Source: Candidatus Latescibacterota bacterium (GTDB lineage Bacteria > Latescibacterota > UBA2968 > UBA8231). Taken from it: a stretch of DNA of 53,184 nt. Under the pieces are notes generated by a model, which ran no database searches, was not told the origin of the DNA, and saw only the letters and a program-made list of their open reading frames with translations. The stretch is from positions 1 through 53,184 of the forward strand of contig JACPJE010000061.1 in the NCBI GenBank assembly GCA_016187725.1, read 5' to 3'. Below are positions 24,031 to 31,414 of the stretch, one piece after another. Positions within the stretch are counted from its first letter, which is position 1, and each line of letters opens with the position of its first letter. The position numbers and the translations under genes are program-made.

Positions 24031-25115
24031 TGCGCATCCTGAGGTTGCTGGCCATCGGCGTCTGGGCCGCCCTGCTGTGGCAGGGAGCGGGCGAAGCGGC
24101 GGTGTTCTCGCACCGGCGCCACGTCGAGAAGGAAGAACTCAAGTGCAAGGACTGCCACGCGCCGGCCTGGACCAGCGCCAAGTCCGGAGACGACCTCCTG
24201 CCTAGTCCCGCTGTCTGCGCCGACTGTCACGATGCGGGGCAGGTGTCCACCAACTTCTCGGCCCCCCCTCGCGCTATCAAGTTCTCCCATCAACACCATG
24301 TCGAGACCCTCAAGTTGGCCTGTCTGGACTGCCACGTGGGCGTGGACCAGATGGAGGCGCCGGCGCCGGTCACGGCCTTGCCCGGTATGAGCACCTGCAG
24401 GAACTGTCACACCGGAGAGATGGCGCTCGAAGCGCACGCCGCGTCATCACATCCGGGCCCGACCGCAAAGGAGACCGGCTTCAGGGCCTACTTCGGCAGT
24501 CTGTCCAGGAGGTTCAGGCAGATCGTCGGCAACCAGGTTTTCGATTTGGCAGGAGCGCCGCGCGAATGTGAGACCTGCCACAGCCAGTCCCGAACCGAGA
24601 TGAAACCGGAGTCCCACCAGGGCAGTTGGGTGGGAAATCATGGCCCCGAGGCTAGAGTCCACGACTCCTCATGCCTCCGCTGCCACCGGGTCAGCGAGTG
24701 CCAGGAATGCCACGAGGGAGCCCAGCTAAGTAAATTACCCAGCGGCCTTCACGAGATTCCTTTTGCCTCCCGCATGGAGAGCGCCAAAGGGCTGGTGATC
24801 CAGAGTGTACACGGCCTGAACTTCCGCTTCCTGCACGGCCTCGAGGCGCGGGGTAAGAGCCGCGAGTGTGCCACCTGCCACGAGCTGGAAGCGGGCAATT
24901 ACTGCGCCCAGTGCCACAATCCCGGCGGTGATCCGGGGCTCAGGCCAGTCTGGCATGGCGGCCCCGACTGGGTCCCCCTGCAGGGCGGCGGCCGGCACGC
25001 CCGGCTGGCCCGCCAGGACCTGGAAAACTGCATCAGCTGCCACGACCTGGAGGGCCGTGACCCCACCTGCCAGAGGTGCCACCGGTCGGGAGAGGAAGAA
25101 GAGGAGGGTGAGTGA
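24030..25115 (+). CDS. Periplasmic undecaheme cytochrome c
   Basis: The 361-residue protein starts at ATG 24030, overlapping the porin stop by one base. A signal peptide ends near GEAAVFSH. Eleven CXXCH motifs are present, from CKDCH near residue 39 to CQRCH near the C-terminus, with extra His in FSHRRHV and FSHQHHV as distal ligands, as in cytochrome c7-type and MtrA/OmaB-like proteins. No lipobox or membrane helix is seen, so it should be soluble in the periplasm, plugged into the porin. The C-terminus is an acidic EEEEEGE tail. Confidence 0.88.
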   Translation: MRILRLLAIGVWAALLWQGAGEAAVFSHRRHVEKEELKCKDCHAPAWTSAKSGDDLLPSPAVCADCHDAGQVSTNFSAPPRAIKFSHQHHVETLKLACLDCHVGVDQMEAPAPVTALPGMSTCRNCHTGEMALEAHAASSHPGPTAKETGFRAYFGSLSRRFRQIVGNQVFDLAGAPRECETCHSQSRTEMKPESHQGSWVGNHGPEARVHDSSCLRCHRVSECQECHEGAQLSKLPSGLHEIPFASRMESAKGLVIQSVHGLNFRFLHGLEARGKSRECATCHELEAGNYCAQCHNPGGDPGLRPVWHGGPDWVPLQGGGRHARLARQDLENCISCHDLEGRDPTCQRCHRSGEEEEEGE

Positions 25116-26275
25116 TGAGGGCCATGATGAAAAGAGGCGCTCTGGTGCTGGCCCTGCTGCTGGGCTGGTGCTGGTGGAGCGGCTGCAGCGAGGTGCGCGA
25201 GGATGCCGCCCTGCCCACCGGGCCGGCGGCCAAGGTCCACGTGGATGGCTGGGCCGATCTGAGCACCGGCCGTTTCCTCCACGCCGAGGAGATTGAGGAG
25301 AACCAGGGCAACACCACCTCCTGCCAGCGCTGCCACGGGGCCGACTACCAGGGCAAGGGGGAGGAGGCGCTCTCGTGCCTGAATTGCCATGCTGACCCGG
25401 CCAAGGGGGTGATCCACCCGGCGGGTTGGGCCGATCTGCAGACCGGCCAGTTCCTGCACGCCCAGCAGCTCCGCCAGAACGGGGGCAGCACCGCCTCCTG
25501 TCAGGGCTGCCACGGTCAGAACTACGCCGGGGGCGTCGCTGCCAAGACCTCCTGCCTGACCTGCCACGCCGACCCGGCCAAAGGAGTGATCCACCCGGAG
25601 GGCTGGCTCAACCCGGCGGCTAAAGAGACCTTCCACGGCGAGGCCATCCGCACCCGGAACTGGGACATGAGCGGCTGCCAGAGCTGCCACGGGGCCGACT
25701 ACGCCGGCGGCATCGTCCAGAATTCCTGCCTGACCTGTCACGCCGGCACCCCGGAGAGCTGCACCACTTGTCACGGCAGCAGCGAGGGGATCGCCCCGCC
25801 CGAAGACACCCAGGGCAACCGCGAGACCAGCTTTTACGGCGTGGGCGCCCACCAGGCCCACCTGGGGCAGGGGAGCCTGAGTGCCGCCCTCAATTGCATC
25901 GACTGCCACCACTTCCCTCAGGGCTTCGCCGATCCGGCCCATATCGACGGCGACGGGCGGGCTGAATTGAGCTTCGGCGCCCGGGCCAGCGCCAATGGCA
26001 GCGTGCCGGCCTACGACCCGCAGGCCAATACCTGTGCCGGCACCTACTGCCACAGCGGCGGCAAGATGGGCAGCCAGGCCGTGCCGGTGTGGACCGAGGT
26101 GGGCAGCGGCCAGGCGGCCTGCGGCACCTGCCATGGCCTGCCCCCGGCCCAGGAAACCGGCCATCCGCCGGTGGTGGCACCCCTGACCTGCGCCACCTGT
26201 CACAGCCGGGTGGTGGACGCGGACAACATCATCATCGACGCTACCTTGCACCTCAACGGCCAGACTGACTTTTGA
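25115..26275 (+). CDS. Outer-membrane undecaheme lipoprotein cytochrome c
   Basis: The 386-residue protein is taken from ATG 25115, which overlaps the previous stop and follows GAGGAGGGTG. ALLLGWCWWSGCSE gives a lipobox, so it is probably a surface or periplasm-facing lipoprotein. Ten CXXCH motifs plus one CX4CH (CAGTYCH) are seen; the latter is the hallmark of Geobacter-type CxxxxCH cytochromes. Residues about 40-170 contain a repeated unit (GWADLSTGRFLHAEE, CQRCHGADYQG, CLNCHADPAKGVIHP, then again). It would be the outermost electron exit of the conduit with 22801 and 24030. Its last 14 codons are duplicated downstream. Confidence 0.87.
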   Translation: MRAMMKRGALVLALLLGWCWWSGCSEVREDAALPTGPAAKVHVDGWADLSTGRFLHAEEIEENQGNTTSCQRCHGADYQGKGEEALSCLNCHADPAKGVIHPAGWADLQTGQFLHAQQLRQNGGSTASCQGCHGQNYAGGVAAKTSCLTCHADPAKGVIHPEGWLNPAAKETFHGEAIRTRNWDMSGCQSCHGADYAGGIVQNSCLTCHAGTPESCTTCHGSSEGIAPPEDTQGNRETSFYGVGAHQAHLGQGSLSAALNCIDCHHFPQGFADPAHIDGDGRAELSFGARASANGSVPAYDPQANTCAGTYCHSGGKMGSQAVPVWTEVGSGQAACGTCHGLPPAQETGHPPVVAPLTCATCHSRVVDADNIIIDATLHLNGQTDF

Positions 26276-26344
26276 AGTGGTAGCTAGAAAAAGCGACTTC
26301 ATCGATCAGATTTTGCACCTCAACGGCCAGACCGATTTCTGAAT
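26247..26344 (+). repeat. Duplicated 3' end of cytochrome gene
   Basis: The final codons of the lipoprotein gene (LHLNGQTDF, about 26246-26275) recur about 67 bp downstream at 26314-26341 with synonymous changes only. The second copy has no gene body. It probably marks the end of a lost paralogous cytochrome gene removed by recombination. Confidence 0.7.
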
Positions 26345-26390
26345 GGGGTAGGGTGACACAGGGAAGGGGGATCACATGAGGGCTTCAGGC

Positions 26391-26425
26391 GAGGGCTGCG
26401 ATCCGCGAGGGTCGCAGCCCTCTTT
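26391..26425 (+). terminator. Terminator-like hairpin after porin-cytochrome module
   Basis: Perfect 11-bp arms at 26391-26401 and 26412-26422 enclose a 10-nt loop and are followed by TTTG. It separates the porin-cytochrome genes from the b-type cytochrome module. The T-run is short, so efficiency is uncertain. Confidence 0.6.
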
Positions 26426-26445
26426 GCTGTGAGGATAACCGATCA

Positions 26446-26997
26446 ATGGTTGCCCTGGGACTGCTTTCGCTAGTGTGCTGGCTCTGGTCCGCCGCGCTTG
26501 CCAATGACCAGGCCTGCCTGGAATGCCATGCTGATCCGGACCTGAAGCGGGAGACCGCCTATAAAAAGGGCAGCCCGGTGTTTGTGGACCAGGCGCTCAT
26601 CTGCGACCTGGGGTTGGTGCTGCGGCAGAACCTGGGAGGGAAGGGGGCGTCGCCGCGTTTCGGGCGCTTTGACTTCAGGCAGAAGTTCCAGTACTGGGCC
26701 GTGGCCCTGGGGGTCACGGCGATGGTGCCCACCGGGCTGGTGCTGTGGTTCGAGAACCAGGCCATGGCCGCGCTGCCCAAGTGGGTCATGGACCTGGCGC
26801 GCGTGGTCCACAGCGGCGAGGGTCTAGTGATCTTCCTGGTCCTCTTCCTCTGGCATCTCTACGACACCCACCTGCGCCCTGAGGTCTTCCCCATGGACCG
26901 CACCTGGCTGAGGGGCCGGATGACCAGGAAGCAGTGGCGGGAGCGCCATGCGCGCGAATACGAAGAGGCTGCCGGGCGGGAGGAGGAGACTTCGTGA
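26446..26997 (+). CDS. Cytochrome c/b561 fusion, probably internally deleted
   Basis: The 183-residue protein starts at ATG 26446. After a signal peptide, ACLECHADPDLK is a single c-heme motif with the opening typical of multihemes. At FVDQALICDLGLVLRQ the sequence jumps into the second half of a four-helix cytochrome b: RFGRFDFRQKFQYWAV, VLWFENQAMAALPKW and HLYDTHLRPEVFPMDR. These match the C-terminal half of the gene at 28016. The expected remaining c-hemes and first two b-heme helices are missing, though the frame is kept. I infer an in-frame deletion that merged a multiheme N-terminus with a cytochrome b C-terminus; a real mini-fusion is less likely. Confidence 0.6.
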   Translation: MVALGLLSLVCWLWSAALANDQACLECHADPDLKRETAYKKGSPVFVDQALICDLGLVLRQNLGGKGASPRFGRFDFRQKFQYWAVALGVTAMVPTGLVLWFENQAMAALPKWVMDLARVVHSGEGLVIFLVLFLWHLYDTHLRPEVFPMDRTWLRGRMTRKQWRERHAREYEEAAGREEETS

Positions 26998-28013
26998 AGG
27001 CCCTGCTGGTCATCCTGGTTCTCGCCGCTCCGGCCTTGGGGGCCAACTGCCAGATCTGCCACGGCCGGCCCGACTTCAAGCGCGTCCTCCCCCACGGCCG
27101 CACCCAGTCCCTCTTTGTGAACCCGGCGGAACTGGCCGGTTCAGTGCACGAGGGCAAGGCCTGCGGCGACTGCCACGCCGACATCACCGAGATCCCCCAC
27201 CCGCCCCACACCCGGCCGGTGGACTGCACCCAGTGCCACTTCGAGCAGAACACCGTCGGCGCGCCCAAGGGCGCACTCTACAAGCAGTACCGGGAGAGCG
27301 TGCACGGGCGGGGGGCCACTGCCGGCAATCCGCACGCCCCCGTCTGCCAGGACTGCCACGGCAGCCATCACATCGGCAGCCATAAAGACTCCACCTCCCA
27401 GGTCTCGCGGGTCAAGGTGTCGCGCACCTGCGGCCGCTGCCACCTGGAGATCTTCGCCGCCTTTCAGACCAGCATCCACGGGGTGGAACTGGAGGCGGGC
27501 AACCCCGACGTGCCCACCTGCACGGGCTGCCACAGCGAGCACGACATCCGGGCCCACGGCGATCCCGCCTCCCAGACCCACGCCGAAAACGTCGCCGCCA
27601 CCTGCTCGGTCTGCCACGCCGCCGAGGGGCTGATGGGCAAGTACGGCATAGCCCAGGGGCAGGTGGAGACCTACACCAAGAGCTTCCACGGCATCGCCAT
27701 CCGCTTCGGGATGCGCACGGTGGCCAATTGCGCCAGCTGTCACGGGGTGCACGACATCCGGCCGCCAGAGGATCCGACCTCCTCGGTGCACCTGGCCAAC
27801 ATCCCCAAAACCTGTGGGAAATGCCACCCCGGGGCCAACGTCAACTTCGCCCAGGGCAAGATCCACCTCAAACCCCAGGACCCCGAGTCGGGGATCGTCT
27901 ACTACGTGAGCACCTTTTTCAAGTGGTTGACCATCTCGGTGATCTGCGGCCTGATCGGGCACATCCTGCTCGATCTGTTCAGGCAGTTCAGGCGGCGGCA
28001 GACGGAACGGTGA
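26994..28013 (+). CDS. Nonaheme cytochrome c with C-terminal membrane anchor
   Basis: The 339-residue protein starts at GTG 26994, behind GGAGGAGAC, overlapping the previous stop by four bases. A signal peptide ends near ALGANCQICH. Nine CXXCH motifs follow, with repeated SVHG/SIHG/SFHG segments that supply axial His. Residues about 305-330 are a C-terminal membrane helix (FFKWLTISVICGLIGHILL). The architecture matches periplasmic NrfH- or Cbc-like electron-transfer subunits anchored beside a b-type cytochrome, which is the next gene. It is paralogous to the 9-heme protein at 32509. Confidence 0.87.
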   Translation: MKALLVILVLAAPALGANCQICHGRPDFKRVLPHGRTQSLFVNPAELAGSVHEGKACGDCHADITEIPHPPHTRPVDCTQCHFEQNTVGAPKGALYKQYRESVHGRGATAGNPHAPVCQDCHGSHHIGSHKDSTSQVSRVKVSRTCGRCHLEIFAAFQTSIHGVELEAGNPDVPTCTGCHSEHDIRAHGDPASQTHAENVAATCSVCHAAEGLMGKYGIAQGQVETYTKSFHGIAIRFGMRTVANCASCHGVHDIRPPEDPTSSVHLANIPKTCGKCHPGANVNFAQGKIHLKPQDPESGIVYYVSTFFKWLTISVICGLIGHILLDLFRQFRRRQTER

Positions 28014-28015
28014 GT

Positions 28016-28951
28016 ATGGCAGAGGAAGAGCGCAAAGATCAGGGACAGACGCAGAACGAGGCCGAGGCCCGCCTGCAACTCGAAAGATTGCTGGATGCCC
28101 TGGTGGGCCAGTCCCTGCCCCAGGGCGGGCGCCAGGAACTGGTGCGGCAGGTGCTGGAGGAGCGCCGGCCCGGCATGGCCGCCGACCTGGAGGCCCTGGC
28201 CAGCCGGCTGCGGGAGGAGGTGGCGCAGGAGGTAGAGCGGCGGGCCCAGGGCGAGTCGGCGCCGCCGCGGCAGTACCTGCGCTTCAGCCTGAATTTCCGC
28301 ATCCAGCACGCCGTGCTCTTCTCCAGTTGCATCGCGCTGATCCTGACCGGGCTGCCCATCAAGTTCCACGACACCGGCTGGGCGGCCTCTATGTTCTCGC
28401 TGATGGGCGGCATCCAGACCAGCGCCCTCATCCACCGCATCGGCGCGGTGGGCCTGATCGGCGTGGGCCTCTACCACCTGCTCTACACCGGCGTCCTGGC
28501 CGAGGGCCGGCGCAATTTCCTGGCGTTGATCCCCGGCCCCAAGGATCTGCGCGACTGTTGGCTGATGATCCGCTTCTTCCTGGGCCGCACCGAGGAGCGG
28601 CCCAGGTTCGGGCGCTTCAGCTACGTGGAGAAGTTCGACTACTGGGCGGTGTACTGGGGCATGATCATCATGTGCGGCTCCGGGCTGATGCTCTGGTTCG
28701 AGAACCAGACCATGCGGCTCTTTCCCAAGTACATCTTCGACATCGCCAAGGAGGCCCACAGCGACGAAGCGCTGCTGGCCACCCTGGCGATCATCATCTG
28801 GCATTTCTACAACGTCCACTTCAATCCGCACAAATTTCCAATGAATAAAGCGTGGCTCACCGGGCGCCTCAGCGAGGAGGAGATGCGCCACGAGCATCCC
28901 CTGGAGCTGGAGGAGATCCAAGGCCGGGGGCAGGCTGAGGAGGAGCGATGA
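28016..28951 (+). CDS. Cytochrome b561/formate-dehydrogenase-gamma-like membrane subunit
   Basis: The 311-residue protein starts at ATG 28016, 2 bp after the preceding stop. Residues 1-80 are charged and cytoplasmic (RLQLERLLDALVGQ, coiled-coil-like). Four membrane helices follow: RIQHAVLFSSCIALILTGLP, SALIHRIGAVGLIGVGLYHLLY, YWAVYWGMIIMCGSGLMLWF and ALLATLAIIIWHFYNVHF. Their His residues fit two b-hemes. Such subunits move electrons between the quinone pool and periplasmic c-hemes. Its gene is sandwiched between a 9-heme and an 18-heme cytochrome, overlapping the latter by ATGA. Confidence 0.82.
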   Translation: MAEEERKDQGQTQNEAEARLQLERLLDALVGQSLPQGGRQELVRQVLEERRPGMAADLEALASRLREEVAQEVERRAQGESAPPRQYLRFSLNFRIQHAVLFSSCIALILTGLPIKFHDTGWAASMFSLMGGIQTSALIHRIGAVGLIGVGLYHLLYTGVLAEGRRNFLALIPGPKDLRDCWLMIRFFLGRTEERPRFGRFSYVEKFDYWAVYWGMIIMCGSGLMLWFENQTMRLFPKYIFDIAKEAHSDEALLATLAIIIWHFYNVHFNPHKFPMNKAWLTGRLSEEEMRHEHPLELEEIQGRGQAEEER

Positions 28952-30900
28952 GCAGTGGCTGGAAGCGCTGGGGGACGACGCTGCTGGCAGTGGCCGGGGC
29001 CGGGATCGGTCTTGGCCTGCTGGGGACCGGTGGGGGGTACGTGGCCTCGCAGGACCCCGACTTCTGCCGCAGCTGCCACTACATGGAGCCGTATTACCGG
29101 CAGTGGCAGCAGTCGGCCCACGCCTCGGCGTCCTGCGTCTCCTGCCACCCCTTCTGGCCGGTGCAGGCGGCGGTGTCGGGACTGCGCTACTTCACCGGCA
29201 CCTACGACACCCGGCCCCGCGCCGAGGTCGCCAGCGCCAGCTGCCTGCAGGAGGGCTGCCACCAGACCCGGCTGCTGGAGGGGCAGGCCCTGTACCAGGA
29301 GCACATCCCCTTCGACCACACCGCGCACCTGAGCCAGGAGCGGCGCGGCCAGCACCTGGTGTGCACCAGCTGCCACGCCCACATGGTGCAGGGCGAACAC
29401 ATCGCCGTGTCCCCGGAGGTCTGCTTCCTCTGCCACTTCAAGGGCACGGGTCAGGCCCAGGCCCTCAGCGGCTGCACCTCCTGCCACGCCTCACCCGGCA
29501 AGGCCGTACACGCGGGCCGGGTGGTTTTCGACCACGACACCTATCTCAAGAAGGGCGCGGCCTGCCAGCAGTGCCACATCCAGGTGGTCGAGGGGGTGGG
29601 CGGGGTGCCCCAGGACCGCTGCTTCTCCTGCCACGTGGAGCGCCTGGAGCACTACAGCGATCCCGAGTGGCTGCACGCGCGCCACACCTCGGAGCACGGG
29701 GTGGACTGCCTGCGCTGTCACGAGCGCATCCGCCACGGCAAGGTGCGCATGATCCAGGCCCTTGAGGAGGACTGCCGCACCTGTCACGAGGCGCTGCACT
29801 CCCCCCAGAAATCCATGTACCTGGGCCGCGGGGGCCGCGGGGTCGCTGACCGTCCCAGCGGGATGTTCAACGCCCAGGTCAGTTGCGCCGGCTGCCACCC
29901 GACGGGCCACGCCGTCAGCGACACCCAGGAGGACCGCCGGCAGGCCCAGCGCCAGGCCTGCGTCGAGTGCCACGGACCCGGGTACGACCGGATGGCCGAG
30001 GACTGGCGGCGGGAGCTGGGGGCGCTGGTGGGGGAACTGGGCGGGGAACTGGAGCGCGGGGAGGCCGAACTGCGCCGCCGGCCCCACGCCGAGCCACAGC
30101 AGTGGCTGGAGCAGGCCAGGCACAATTACGACCTGGTGCACACCGGCAAGGGCGCCCACAACGTCGAGTACGCCCTGACCCTATTGCAGGCGGTGACGCG
30201 CGACGTGGACCGGTCCATGGAGCGGCTGCGGCCCGGCTACCGCCCACCGGTCCGCTCCCCGCTGTTGACCACCCCGGACGGGGGCTGCGGGCCCCTGTGC
30301 CATACCAGCATAGGCATGCCCGAGCAGGTACCCCTGAAAACCATGACCCTGCCCCACCGGCGGCACCTGGAAAAGGGCGTGGGCTGCGCCAAGTGCCATG
30401 GGGCCGACCCCCATGACGGGACGCCGGTCAGCCGGGCCGAATGCAGTACCTGCCACCACCAGCTCAAGGAGACCAATTGCACCGCCTGCCACGCCCAGCA
30501 AGCCGCCCTCTACACCGGCAAGGCCGAGGCCTGGGGCGCCGAGGGCGCCCCCGACCCGATGGCCGCCGAGGAGGTGGGTTGCCGCGAGTGCCACGACCCG
30601 GCCAAGCCCCTGTCCATAGAGGCAGTGGGCCGGGCCTGTGTGGGCTGCCACGAGGAGGGGTACGAGCGCATGCTGGTCACCTGGCGCGACCAGGTGGCCG
30701 CAGAACTGGAGCGGCTGGCGGCCCTGGCAGCGCAGGCCCGCGCCAAGGGGGCTGCCGGGGAAGGACTGGCCCGGGCCGAGGGGTGGGTTGAACTGGTGAC
30801 CGAGGGCAAGGGCGCGCACAACCAGGCCTTTGCCCTGGAGTTGCTGGGCAAGGCCGAAAAGGAATTGCAGCAGGTGGCGGCCGCGGGGGTGGCCCGGTGA
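28948..30900 (+). CDS. Large multiheme cytochrome c (18 heme motifs), NapC-like start
   Basis: The 650-residue protein starts at ATG 28948. An N-terminal anchor (TTLLAVAGAGIGLGLLG) is followed by DPDFCRSCHYMEPYYRQW and SASCVSCHPFW, the NapC/NirT-type beginning. I count sixteen CXXCH, one CX4CH (CLQEGCH) and one CX3CH (CGPLCH). Two Ala/Glu/Leu-rich helical spacers at about residues 350-410 and 570-640 both carry a GKGAHN motif. It is a paralogue of the gene at 33694. Likely role: an inner-membrane-tethered periplasmic wire between the cytochrome b subunit and outer-membrane carriers. Confidence 0.87.
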   Translation: MSSGWKRWGTTLLAVAGAGIGLGLLGTGGGYVASQDPDFCRSCHYMEPYYRQWQQSAHASASCVSCHPFWPVQAAVSGLRYFTGTYDTRPRAEVASASCLQEGCHQTRLLEGQALYQEHIPFDHTAHLSQERRGQHLVCTSCHAHMVQGEHIAVSPEVCFLCHFKGTGQAQALSGCTSCHASPGKAVHAGRVVFDHDTYLKKGAACQQCHIQVVEGVGGVPQDRCFSCHVERLEHYSDPEWLHARHTSEHGVDCLRCHERIRHGKVRMIQALEEDCRTCHEALHSPQKSMYLGRGGRGVADRPSGMFNAQVSCAGCHPTGHAVSDTQEDRRQAQRQACVECHGPGYDRMAEDWRRELGALVGELGGELERGEAELRRRPHAEPQQWLEQARHNYDLVHTGKGAHNVEYALTLLQAVTRDVDRSMERLRPGYRPPVRSPLLTTPDGGCGPLCHTSIGMPEQVPLKTMTLPHRRHLEKGVGCAKCHGADPHDGTPVSRAECSTCHHQLKETNCTACHAQQAALYTGKAEAWGAEGAPDPMAAEEVGCRECHDPAKPLSIEAVGRACVGCHEEGYERMLVTWRDQVAAELERLAALAAQARAKGAAGEGLARAEGWVELVTEGKGAHNQAFALELLGKAEKELQQVAAAGVAR

Positions 30901-30964
30901 GCGGTGGCGGTGGCGGAGCAGTGGTCGCATATTACCTGACATTCACCGTCTAGCGAGGCAGGGC

Positions 30965-31414
30965 ATGGAAGAAAAGCTGCCTACAGAGGGCCCGCAGGGG
31001 CGGCGCCGGTTCTTCAAGGGCCTGCTGGCTGGCCTGGCCGGCCTGTGGGGGGTGGGGCTGGTGTCGAGCCTGGTCCTGTACCTGAAGGCCCCGCAGCGCC
31101 ACGGCAGCGGGCTGGACAGCGCTGTGGCCGTGGGATTGCTGGACGAACTGCCCTCCGGCCAGGGCCGCATGGTCAAGGGCGCCCACCGGCCTTTCTGGGT
31201 GGTGCGCTCCAGGGCGGGCGAGCTGGTGGCCCTGCCGGCGGTGTGCACCCACCGCCGCTGCATCCTGCAATGGGACGGGGACAACCAGCTGCTCTGCCCC
31301 TGCCATCAGGGGATCTTCGACCTCAACGGCAACGTGCTGGGCGGCCCTCCGCCCCGGGCCCTCGAAAAACTGGCGGTGACCGTGAAGGGAGGCAGGATCT
31401 ATGTCTACCCTTAG
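30965..31414 (+). CDS. Rieske iron-sulfur protein, divergent box I
   Basis: The 149-residue protein starts at ATG 30965. GRRRFFKGLLAGLAGLWGVGL is a Tat-like signal anchor. Box I reads C94-T-H96-R-R-C99, in place of the usual CTHLGC. Box II is normal (C111-P-C-H114), followed by GGPPPRALEKLAV. All cluster ligands and both disulfide cysteines are present, but the Leu-Gly of box I is replaced by two Arg. That may alter the cluster potential or quinone docking. The gene overlaps the cytochrome b start at 31401. Confidence 0.88.
   Translation: MEEKLPTEGPQGRRRFFKGLLAGLAGLWGVGLVSSLVLYLKAPQRHGSGLDSAVAVGLLDELPSGQGRMVKGAHRPFWVVRSRAGELVALPAVCTHRRCILQWDGDNQLLCPCHQGIFDLNGNVLGGPPPRALEKLAVTVKGGRIYVYP

Noticed and set aside
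25230-25640. Repeated segments that could suggest a CRISPR or tandem DNA repeat
   Set aside because: The repeats are in-frame protein repeats of heme modules, not identical units with unique spacers. No CRISPR array was seen anywhere in the window.
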